This document shows positions 8,869 through 15,955 of a stretch of 64,000 nt of DNA, in pieces. The notes beneath the pieces are model-generated. The model ran no database searches. It saw only the letters and a list, made by a program, of their open reading frames with translations, and had not been told where the DNA came from. Position numbers and translations under genes: made by a program. Numbering within the stretch: position 1 is the first letter of the stretch; every line of letters starts with the position of its first letter. This DNA comes from an uncultured Cetobacterium sp. (lineage in GTDB: Bacteria > Fusobacteriota > Fusobacteriia > Fusobacteriales > Fusobacteriaceae). The stretch is from the NCBI RefSeq assembly GCF_947072685.1, contig NZ_CAMTIK010000007.1, forward strand, positions 1-64,000, in the 5' to 3' direction.

Positions 8869-10671
8869 TTAAAGGTTTCTTTCTATAAATTCTTCAACTT
8901 CGTCGATTGGGTTAAATCCGGAGAGTCTATCAACAACTTCATTATCTCTTACCAAAAGCAATACTGGAATTGATTTTAAATTATTTTTTGCCATGAAATC
9001 TTTATTTTTATCGGCATCTAAATGGAATGCTATCAGATCAGATTCCTCTTTGTAAATTGGAATCAGTTCTTCTAATATAGGTTGAAGAGCAAGACAATTT
9101 TTACATCTTTCGGCCCCTACAAATATAATTCCAAGATTGTCAATTTTAGATAGCTCATTCTCAATACTATTTTCATCTATATGTGCAAACAGAGAAGAGT
9201 TTATTTTAAATAGCTTTGGTTTTTCCTCCGTTTCATCTCCAGCCGCAACACAAGCGTTTAAAGCGTTCGATTTTTCCCATGCAGAAACACCTTCAACCTT
9301 TACTCTTGTAGCTCCACCTAAAGGTTTTGAACCAGGAACTCTAAAAGTTGAAACATCTATTTTATCAATTTTAGTTTCGATAGGTTTATCAAGTTGTGGA
9401 ACCCACTCATAAGGAACTCTATAGGCTCTATAAACCATATTCATATTCATTATCTCTTTATCCCAATATGGATTGATATATTCCCAAACAATTTCATAAC
9501 TTGAAGTAACTTCTAGGAGTCTACCATTTGATCCTTCTGTGATTAGAGTGTTTCCGTTTGCTAATCTTTGGGCACCACTGATGAATGGACTATAAAATTT
9601 TGAAGCATCTAATGGCATTACAAATCCAGCTTCTTTAGGTGTATATTGCCACACTATCTCTAGTGTAACTGGGTCTATTTCTAATATTCTTGAATAGTCT
9701 CTTCTGGCGTTTTTCTCTCCATATTTTGATTCTGGATTTGGAGAACCGTACCCAGCCCAACCACCGTTGTCGAATACTAAAACATTTCCCTCTCCAGGAA
9801 GCCCTCTAGGAATCATATGCGCGTGATGTTGACCTATGATGCATCCTAAGTGTTTTAATTCAGGAGTATTGTAATATGGACCGATTTGCCATGTGATTTT
9901 ACCAGTTGCTTTGCTGATGATAGCTATTATATTAGTCTCTCTTCCATCCCAAATTATATTGTCTGGATGGAATCTTTCGTCTCCTGCATCATACCATCTA
10001 TTTGGACCTAAAATTGACATGGAGTTAATGTGCATCCAATCTCCAATTTTTTCAGGTTCAACATTTCTTAAATTAGGATTTCTAAACAATACATTTTTAG
10101 CTTCTTCTGAAAATCCAAACTCATCAAAGTGTTCGTTACAAACCCATTCCCATATAATTTTTCCATTTTCATCAACTTCATAGATCACATCATCTAATAA
10201 CAATTTATCTGAAATTTTTAAATTTCTGACAGTTTTGTGTCCTAATATCATGGTCTTTCCACCGATTACCTTTGGTTCCATTCCAGGGACATAATATCCT
10301 ACTGGATTTCCTTCTCTTTGATAATCATGGTGTTGTCTTGCCATCCATCGAGGCTCCATTCCTTCATCGTGGATATGTTCGTATCTGTCAAATCTCCAAA
10401 CTTCATTTCCATCCCAATCTAATTGAACAACATCCTCATAATCTTGCATTCCAAATTTTGAACTTCGTTCTTTTTTACTACCTAAAACATATCCACCAGG
10501 AAACATTTTTGCAGGAAATCCTTTTAAATTTTCCCAAAGTCTTATTTCTCCTCCGTTCATATCGATTAACATAACTCCTTGTCCTTTTAAAGGAAAAAGT
10601 GTATAACCGCTCCATGCTTTTTCTGGATTATAAATTGTAGCTCCTGTTGGATAAATTGTTGGGTGACCCAT
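8869..10671 (-). CDS. Arylsulfotransferase (ASST)-like protein fused to a thioredoxin domain, copy 1
   Basis: A 600-residue protein in two parts. Residues 1-450 are a repetitive beta-propeller of the ASST type, with conserved histidine clusters 'RQHHDY' (112-117), 'MHINS' (213-217) and 'GQHHAH' (280-285) and the family phrase 'LVFDNGG'. In E. coli AssT a histidine carries the sulfuryl group taken from a phenyl sulfate; which histidine does so here is not certain. Residues 510-600 are a thioredoxin fold with CKNC at 523-526 and a cis-proline at about 569; the usual Trp before the first Cys is Arg. Cys 277 next to the His cluster and Cys 178 and 474 are shared with the paralogue at 13348 and could be redox partners. 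There is no signal peptide, so it appears cytoplasmic, unlike periplasmic E. coli AssT. The gene lies between the reductase gene and a DASS transporter gene. The actual substrate is unknown. Confidence 0.8.
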   Translation of the reverse strand: MGHPTIYPTGATIYNPEKAWSGYTLFPLKGQGVMLIDMNGGEIRLWENLKGFPAKMFPGGYVLGSKKERSSKFGMQDYEDVVQLDWDGNEVWRFDRYEHIHDEGMEPRWMARQHHDYQREGNPVGYYVPGMEPKVIGGKTMILGHKTVRNLKISDKLLLDDVIYEVDENGKIIWEWVCNEHFDEFGFSEEAKNVLFRNPNLRNVEPEKIGDWMHINSMSILGPNRWYDAGDERFHPDNIIWDGRETNIIAIISKATGKITWQIGPYYNTPELKHLGCIIGQHHAHMIPRGLPGEGNVLVFDNGGWAGYGSPNPESKYGEKNARRDYSRILEIDPVTLEIVWQYTPKEAGFVMPLDASKFYSPFISGAQRLANGNTLITEGSNGRLLEVTSSYEIVWEYINPYWDKEIMNMNMVYRAYRVPYEWVPQLDKPIETKIDKIDVSTFRVPGSKPLGGATRVKVEGVSAWEKSNALNACVAAGDETEEKPKLFKINSSLFAHIDENSIENELSKIDNLGIIFVGAERCKNCLALQPILEELIPIYKEESDLIAFHLDADKNKDFMAKNNLKSIPVLLLVRDNEVVDRLSGFNPIDEVEEFIERNL

Positions 10672-10700
10672 TTTGTAACCTCCTATTTTATTGTATGCTT

Positions 10701-11843
10701 TTATTTATTGATTATTAACTCAGGGCAAGTGATATTTTCTTTGTCAAAAAATTTAGCTAAATGTTTATTTTTTCTGATATCAACATAGATAAAATCATCA
10801 ATAGAGTTATTTTTTAACTCACTTTCTTTTTCGGAAAGATATTTTAATCCATCACTATCTAAAGAATTCCAAAATCCAATAGCTACTTTCTTATCTTTAA
10901 TTCTGTTTGTATAAATATTCATTTCTTCTAAGTATCTTTCGGCAGAAACGGCAGCAATAGCTCCATCTGCAGCAGCAGTTATAACCTGTTTTAAATATTT
11001 TTCTCTCACATCTCCCGCCACAAAAACTCCAGAGATTGATGAGTTTAATAGGGAATCACACTCTATATGACCTATATTATCAAGTTTTAAACTTGTGTCT
11101 TCTAAAAACTCTGTATTTGGAATCATTCCTACGAAGAAGAAAACACCTTTACAAGATAAATCTGTAATTTCTCCAGTTTTTAGATTTTTTATTTGTACTT
11201 TTTCAACAGATTCTTCACCTATAATTTCATTTAACGTTGAATTCCAAATAAATTCTAATTTTGTATTTTTAAAGGCCTCTTCGGCACTTAGTCTATTACA
11301 ATCTAAAATACCCTCGTCATGCAGCACAATAATTTTTACTTTCGAAGCGTATTTAGAGATGAACATTCCCTCTTCAATAGCTTGATCCCCACTTCCGATT
11401 ACCACCACTTCTTGATTCGAAAAAAATTCAGCATCACATGTAGCGCAATAAGCGACCCCTCTTCCTTTAAAATCTATTTCTCCAGGGATTCCTAAAACTC
11501 TAGGCCTAGTTCCAGTCGCAAATATAATACTTCTAGCTTTATATTCTTTTCTTCTACTTTTTAAAATTTTGATTTCACCTTCGAGTTCTACAGTTCTAAT
11601 ACTATCCCTTACAATTACTGCCCCTAAATTTTCAGCATGCTTAGACATAACTTCTCCAAGTCTTTCTCCTGAAGTCTTAGGTATTCCAGGATAATTGACT
11701 ATTTCTGTAGTTTTTGATGCCATTCCTCCAATAGTCCCTTTTTCTAAAATTAAAGTTTTCATTTTGGCTCTAGCACCATATACACCTGCAGCAAGTCCAG
11801 CTGGTCCAGCTCCAACAATTATTAAATCGTAGATATTTTCCAT
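10701..11843 (-). CDS. Thioredoxin-reductase-like flavoprotein with degenerate thioredoxin tail
   Basis: The ATG at 11843 is chosen over an upstream TTG because GGAGGAG precedes it. The 380-residue protein has an FAD-binding 'GAGPAG' near residue 10, the redox-active CATC at 133-136, a second dinucleotide fold 'GSGDQAIEEG' at about 150-159, and 'GVFVAGDVR' at about 272-280. E. coli TrxB ends near residue 320; here about 65 more residues (315-380) look like a thioredoxin fold ('AIGFWNS', 'YVDIRKNK', 'CPELIINK') without a CxxC. The basic HRRxxxR signature that binds the 2'-phosphate of NADPH in TrxB is replaced by 'LHDEGILDC', so NADH or ferredoxin may be the donor. It sits between the two ASST-thioredoxin/DASS pairs and is probably the reductase for their CKNC domains. 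The family is firm; the partner assignment is inference from context. Confidence 0.85.
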   Translation of the reverse strand: MENIYDLIIVGAGPAGLAAGVYGARAKMKTLILEKGTIGGMASKTTEIVNYPGIPKTSGERLGEVMSKHAENLGAVIVRDSIRTVELEGEIKILKSRRKEYKARSIIFATGTRPRVLGIPGEIDFKGRGVAYCATCDAEFFSNQEVVVIGSGDQAIEEGMFISKYASKVKIIVLHDEGILDCNRLSAEEAFKNTKLEFIWNSTLNEIIGEESVEKVQIKNLKTGEITDLSCKGVFFFVGMIPNTEFLEDTSLKLDNIGHIECDSLLNSSISGVFVAGDVREKYLKQVITAAADGAIAAVSAERYLEEMNIYTNRIKDKKVAIGFWNSLDSDGLKYLSEKESELKNNSIDDFIYVDIRKNKHLAKFFDKENITCPELIINK

Positions 11844-11858
11844 TTTCTCCTCCAATAT

Positions 11859-13289
11859 TTAAAGTAATCCAAGCATCCCCCAATAAGGAACACAAATAAC
11901 TAGTAAAAAAATTATACTTAATATCATTTTTAATAAATATATTTTTACAAACTCTTTTAAACTCATAACACCATAACTAAACATCATTAAAGGTAAGACA
12001 TATTCGTAAGGGAAAATGATTTGTTCCAATCCTATGGCGTATGAATTTATAATCACAGTTGGAGAAATTCCATTTTCAATAGCTGCTTCAATTAGCGGCT
12101 GTGTAAGTGCACTGGCAGCAGCCAAAGGAGTCAATAAAAAGTTAACAATAACTCCGATTAACCAGCTTATTGAAACAATTTCAAAACTATTTCCGTTTAA
12201 GTAAGTTGTTAAAATTTTACCTATGAATGCTCCTGCTCCTGTAGCCATTGAAACAGCTCCTATTGTCATTGCACCAGTCATCAATATAATCATTGACATA
12301 TTTATACTTTTTAAATCTGTTTCTTTGGCTACATCTATACCTGGTAAATAGAAACAAAAAGCGCCAATCGCAAATACCCAACCTGCAGATATATTGTGTA
12401 TACTGCTAGTACATAATATAGTGACCATAATTACTAAAACAAAGATTACTTTTTTTTCATTTGTATTTATTCTCCCCAATTTCAAGTACTCTTTTTCAAA
12501 ATATTCTTTTGTTTTGAAGTGATTTTCTTTTTTAAAAATATTAGCATTTCCTTTATAAAAAAATAAAATAGCAGCTATGTAAACTGCAGATAAGAAAAAT
12601 GTCATAATTCCCATTTCTTTCATATATTCTATCCATGTTAAGTTGACATTGAGAGTTCTTGCTATAGAGTAAGAAATTAAATTTACTCCATCCACAATTG
12701 TCCAAGGTGTTAATGCCATAAATGAGCTACTAGCCATTATAGCGATGGCTTCCTTAGAATTTTTTTTTAAATTTAAAGCGGTTATAATTCCATAAGCGAG
12801 AGGTAAAAATAAAGTTGTTCTCGCAGCAGTACTCGGTATTATTATACACAATATTAAACCAACAATTAGAAATCCTAAAAGAATGCCTTTGTATGTTCCA
12901 CCAGATATTTTTATTGCTGTAATTGCCATTCTATTCATTAGGCCTGTTCTTTCAAAAACACTTGATATGATCATTCCACCGATAAATAACCATGGCATCT
13001 CAGTTGTCCATGGAGAAAATGCTTGAGTAGGGGTAGCTAATCCTAAACTGATATAAACTATCGGTAAAACTAGTGCAGGAGCAGCTAAAGGCATAAGTTC
13101 GAAAGCCCAAATCATTATAACTAAAATTGTAATCATAAAGAATGTTCTGATACTATATGTGTAACTTTCGTTTATCTGTATTAACATAGGAGTAAACATT
13201 ATCATCAGTGAAATAACCCATTTTATAAATTTCTTTTTATCAAATTTACTTTCCTCTAATATATTGTCTAGCTTTGCAATATTTTCCAT
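11859..13289 (-). CDS. DASS (SLC13) family anion transporter, copy 2
   Basis: A 476-residue polytopic inner-membrane protein of the divalent anion:Na+ symporter family. It shares with copy 1 'PWLFIGGMIISS' near residue 100, 'LLTPLAAASALTQP' near 385 and 'PYEYVLPLMMFSYG', but much of the rest has diverged, which suggests an old duplication with a different substrate. It is translated from AGGAGG directly after a strong hairpin that follows the sulfotransferase gene, and its stop lies just before the Shine-Dalgarno of the reductase gene. The position implies uptake or exchange of the substrate or product of the preceding ASST-thioredoxin protein. The substrate (sulfate, sulfonate, dicarboxylate or aryl anion) is unknown. 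Confidence 0.82.
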   Translation of the reverse strand: MENIAKLDNILEESKFDKKKFIKWVISLMIMFTPMLIQINESYTYSIRTFFMITILVIMIWAFELMPLAAPALVLPIVYISLGLATPTQAFSPWTTEMPWLFIGGMIISSVFERTGLMNRMAITAIKISGGTYKGILLGFLIVGLILCIIIPSTAARTTLFLPLAYGIITALNLKKNSKEAIAIMASSSFMALTPWTIVDGVNLISYSIARTLNVNLTWIEYMKEMGIMTFFLSAVYIAAILFFYKGNANIFKKENHFKTKEYFEKEYLKLGRINTNEKKVIFVLVIMVTILCTSSIHNISAGWVFAIGAFCFYLPGIDVAKETDLKSINMSMIILMTGAMTIGAVSMATGAGAFIGKILTTYLNGNSFEIVSISWLIGVIVNFLLTPLAAASALTQPLIEAAIENGISPTVIINSYAIGLEQIIFPYEYVLPLMMFSYGVMSLKEFVKIYLLKMILSIIFLLVICVPYWGMLGLL

Positions 13290-13301
13290 AATATCCTCCT
13301 A

Positions 13302-13340
13302 TTTAAGAAGGTTACCCTTTTTTGAGGTAACCTTCTTAAA
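13302..13340 (-). promoter_or_regulatory. Perfect 15-bp intercistronic hairpin without a U-tract
   Basis: Two perfectly complementary 15-base arms (13302-13316 and 13326-13340) flank a 9-base loop between the stop of the second ASST gene and the AGGAGG of the transporter gene. On neither strand is it followed by a T-run, so it is not a standard terminator. It may stabilise the upstream message, be a processing site, or lower translation of the transporter; this is inference. Confidence 0.6.
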
Positions 13341-13347
13341 ATTAATA

Positions 13348-15135
13348 TTACTGCTCTAAGAACTCTTCTACCTCGTCAATTGAATGTGATCCTATCAATC
13401 TTCCCTTTAACTCCCCATTTTTATATAATAGTAAAGTTGGAATAGATTTTATTTTATTGTTTTCTAAGTATATCTTTTCTTTATCAGCATCAAGGTGATA
13501 TTGTTCAAATTGCCCCTCGAAATCAGGTAAAATCTCTTCGAGTATAGGTTGTAAAGCCCTACAGTTTTTACATCGCTCAGCTCCAACAAAAACAAGAATA
13601 TTTTTATTTTCACTAATAATGCTATCTAATTTTGTAGATGTAATCCCTGGGAATAGTTGTTCGTTTATATCAAATAATTTAGGCTTTTCTTGTACTTCAT
13701 CCCCGGCTGCAACACAAGCACTCAAAGCATCAGCCATAACATATGGAAGAGTACCCTCTACTTTTATCCTGCTAGAAACACCGCTAGGAGCTGCCCCAGG
13801 AACTCTAAATGTTGAAACATCTATTTTTTCTATAGGTATTTCGATAGGCTTTTCGATTTGAGGAACCCAGTCATATGGAGCTCTGTATGATCTATAAATC
13901 ATATTCATGTTCATGATTTCTTTGTCCCATCTTGGATTTATATATTCCCAAACAATTTCAAAGTCAGATGTCACTTCAATCAATCTACCATTAGATCCTT
14001 CTGTGATTAAAGTGTTACCGTTTGGTAATCTTTGAGCGCCACTAATGAATGGGCTGTAAAATCTTGAAGCATCTAGTGGCATCACAAATCCAGCTTCTAA
14101 TGGAGTATATTTCCAAACAATTTCTAATGTAAGTGGATCTATTTCTAGAACTCTAGAAAAATCTCTTCTTGCATTTTTTTCTCCAAATTTCGAAACAGGA
14201 TTTGGAGCACCATATCCTGCCCATCCGCCGTTATCAAAAACAAGTATATTTCCTTCACCAGGAAGTCCTCTTGGAATCATATGCGCATGATGCTGCCCAA
14301 TAATACATCCTAAATGTTTGAGCTCTTTTGTATTATAATCGGGACCTATTTTCCATACAATTTCTCCTGTTTTTTTACTTATTATTGCAATGATATTTGT
14401 TTCTCTTGCATCCCAGATTATATTATCTGGATGAAATCTTTCATCTCCTGCATCATAAAATCTATTTGGCCCCAATACAGACATTGAGTTAATATGCATC
14501 CAATCTCCTACTTTTTCAGGGTGAGTAGCTCTTAAATTAGGGTCTCTAAATAGGACGTTTTTAGCTTCTTCTGAAAAACCTAGTTCATCAAAATGTTCAT
14601 TACATGACCATTCCCAGATAACTTTGTTATTTTCATCCACCTCATAGATCACATCATCGTGTAATAGTTTATCTGAAATTTTATGGTTTCTAATATTTTT
14701 ATGCCCTAATATTAACGTTTTTCCACCACCTATTTTAGGCTCCATTCCAGGAACAAAATATCCAACTGGATTTCCTTCTCTTTGGTAATCATGATGTTGT
14801 CTTGCCATCCATCTAGGATTTTCGCCCTCATCTTCAACATGTTCATATTCATCAAATTTCCAAACAAGATTTCCATCCCAATCTAATTCAACTAAATCAA
14901 TTTGATCTTGCATTCCAAATTTAGGATTTCGTTCCCCTCTACTACCTAAAATATGCCCATTAGGAAAAAGTTTATTTGGAAATCCTTGTAAACCTTCCCA
15001 TAAACGAATTTCCCGACCATTCATATCAATTAACATTGCACCTAAACCAATTAAATTAAATACTGTGTAACCATTCCATGCTTTTTCTGGATTATAAATT
15101 GTAGCTCCTGTTGGATAAATCGTAGGATGACCCAT
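13348..15135 (-). CDS. Arylsulfotransferase (ASST)-like protein fused to a thioredoxin domain, copy 2
   Basis: A 595-residue paralogue of the protein at 8869, very similar by eye throughout the propeller and less so in the last 150 residues. The same histidine clusters occur at the same positions (RQHHDY 112-117, MHINS 213-217, GQHHAH 280-285), with the shared Cys near the last cluster. The C-terminal thioredoxin domain has CKNC at 522-525 and 'SIPTLLL' with the cis-proline. The linker phrase 'ACVAAGDE' is conserved between the copies, so the linker and its Cys probably matter. There is no signal peptide. It is the first gene of the operon, behind a 360-base upstream region. The two copies have presumably diverged in substrate, as have their transporters. 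The ATG follows GGAGG. Confidence 0.8.
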   Translation of the reverse strand: MGHPTIYPTGATIYNPEKAWNGYTVFNLIGLGAMLIDMNGREIRLWEGLQGFPNKLFPNGHILGSRGERNPKFGMQDQIDLVELDWDGNLVWKFDEYEHVEDEGENPRWMARQHHDYQREGNPVGYFVPGMEPKIGGGKTLILGHKNIRNHKISDKLLHDDVIYEVDENNKVIWEWSCNEHFDELGFSEEAKNVLFRDPNLRATHPEKVGDWMHINSMSVLGPNRFYDAGDERFHPDNIIWDARETNIIAIISKKTGEIVWKIGPDYNTKELKHLGCIIGQHHAHMIPRGLPGEGNILVFDNGGWAGYGAPNPVSKFGEKNARRDFSRVLEIDPLTLEIVWKYTPLEAGFVMPLDASRFYSPFISGAQRLPNGNTLITEGSNGRLIEVTSDFEIVWEYINPRWDKEIMNMNMIYRSYRAPYDWVPQIEKPIEIPIEKIDVSTFRVPGAAPSGVSSRIKVEGTLPYVMADALSACVAAGDEVQEKPKLFDINEQLFPGITSTKLDSIISENKNILVFVGAERCKNCRALQPILEEILPDFEGQFEQYHLDADKEKIYLENNKIKSIPTLLLYKNGELKGRLIGSHSIDEVEEFLEQ

Positions 15136-15243
15136 TGTTAAACCTCCAAATTATATTTTATTTTTAGTTACTCTGAAAAATTTCCAATTTTTAATTTTTA
15201 AAATGTATGTTTTCAAACCTTTTTGGTTATAAATATATTTAAA

Positions 15244-15272
15244 AGTTTAATTATATTTCATAGTTTTGTCAA
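15244..15272 (-). promoter_or_regulatory. Candidate promoter of the ASST-DASS-TrxR operon
   Basis: On the minus strand TTGACA (15267-15272) is followed after 17 bases by TAAACT (15244-15249). A better TATAAT lies only 11 bases after the -35, so the true -10 is uncertain. The leader to the ATG would be about 100 bases. Confidence 0.35.
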
Positions 15273-15345
15273 ATTATTCTTGAGGTCAATTTTATGCTTT
15301 TTTTTGGTTTAAATATATTCATTTTAGACAGATAATGACAAAACT
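15262..15345. repeat. 10-bp inverted repeat overlapping the -35 region
   Basis: AGTTTTGTCA at 15262-15271 and its exact complement TGACAAAACT at 15336-15345 are spaced 64 bases apart. The first arm covers most of the candidate -35 box. With a similar AATAAT flank on both arms, this could be a two-site operator; chance in AT-rich DNA is possible. Confidence 0.4.
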
Positions 15346-15445
15346 TTAATAATAATGAGCATATTCAAAATACAAATATATTAATATACTTGTATTTTTA
15401 GATTATTTTTTAATCTTAAATCTCATTTTTTATTATTCTGATATA

Positions 15446-15493
15446 TAAAAAAATGGAGATGTTTTGCTTAATTTAGCATAACTTTCTCCATTT
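15446..15493 (-). terminator. Terminator of the small Cys-rich gene
   Basis: Outer arms AAATGGAGA and TCTCCATTT close a long hairpin, followed on the minus strand by seven T. It directly follows the stop at 15499. Confidence 0.75.
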
Positions 15494-15498
15494 CTTAG

Positions 15499-15864
15499 TT
15501 AGAAAAGAACATTACAAGTTCTAAGATCTATATTTGAATGTATTAGTATATTTCTTTTTGTACAAGGGCACCCGTGAATAGCTTCACAAATTTTTTCAAA
15601 GTTACTATTTCTAACAATATAAGATTCTACACAAATATCTAAAGTTTTTCTCATATCTCTCAAATTACACGGGTATATGAGAACAATTTCACCTTTATTA
15701 ACATTTAATCCTTCTAAAACCTCAAGAGTAACATTGTTAATACTATTAAATTTATGAAGTATATTATTTTTAGTATCCAGAATAAATCCCTCTCCTATAT
15801 TAAAAAGATTCTCTTTTATAATATCTTTGTAAGAATTTGTAAGTTTTTCATAAGCTATAATCAT
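15499..15864 (-). CDS. Small Cys-rich protein of unknown function
   Basis: The ATG at 15864 is preferred because AAAGGGG ends eight bases before it; an ATG seven codons further upstream lacks such a site. The product is 121 residues, soluble, without signal peptide or membrane segment. Five cysteines lie in the C-terminal half outside the first 'YPCN' motif, including 'HGCPCTKRN' and one six residues from the end ('RTCNVLF'), which could bind a metal or form disulfides. I do not recognise the family. It has its own promoter and terminator and lies just upstream of the sulfotransferase operon on the same strand, so a redox-sensing or regulatory link is conceivable but not supported by any domain. 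Confidence 0.6.
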   Translation of the reverse strand: MIIAYEKLTNSYKDIIKENLFNIGEGFILDTKNNILHKFNSINNVTLEVLEGLNVNKGEIVLIYPCNLRDMRKTLDICVESYIVRNSNFEKICEAIHGCPCTKRNILIHSNIDLRTCNVLF

Positions 15865-15898
15865 GGTATCAACCCCTTTATTCATTTTATTACTATAG

Positions 15899-15927
15899 TT
15901 ATTACAACATGAAAACTATAAAGTCAA
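15899..15927 (-). promoter_or_regulatory. Promoter of the small Cys-rich gene
   Basis: TTGACT (15922-15927), a 17-base spacer and TAATAA (15899-15904) on the minus strand lie 35 bases ahead of the chosen ATG. Confidence 0.5.
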
Positions 15928-15955
15928 ATGTTTTCCTTCAATTTGAATCATGATT

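Larger units (their letters stand above)
15136..15498. other. 363-base intergenic region upstream of the sulfotransferase operon
   Basis: Very AT-rich, with no credible ORF. It holds the promoter candidate and the inverted repeat listed separately, and ends with the terminator of the small gene upstream. I see no recognisable riboswitch. Confidence 0.6.

Noticed and set aside
13302-13340. Rho-independent terminator inside the sulfotransferase operon
   Set aside because: The stem is strong but no T-run follows on either strand, and the next ribosome site begins at once.
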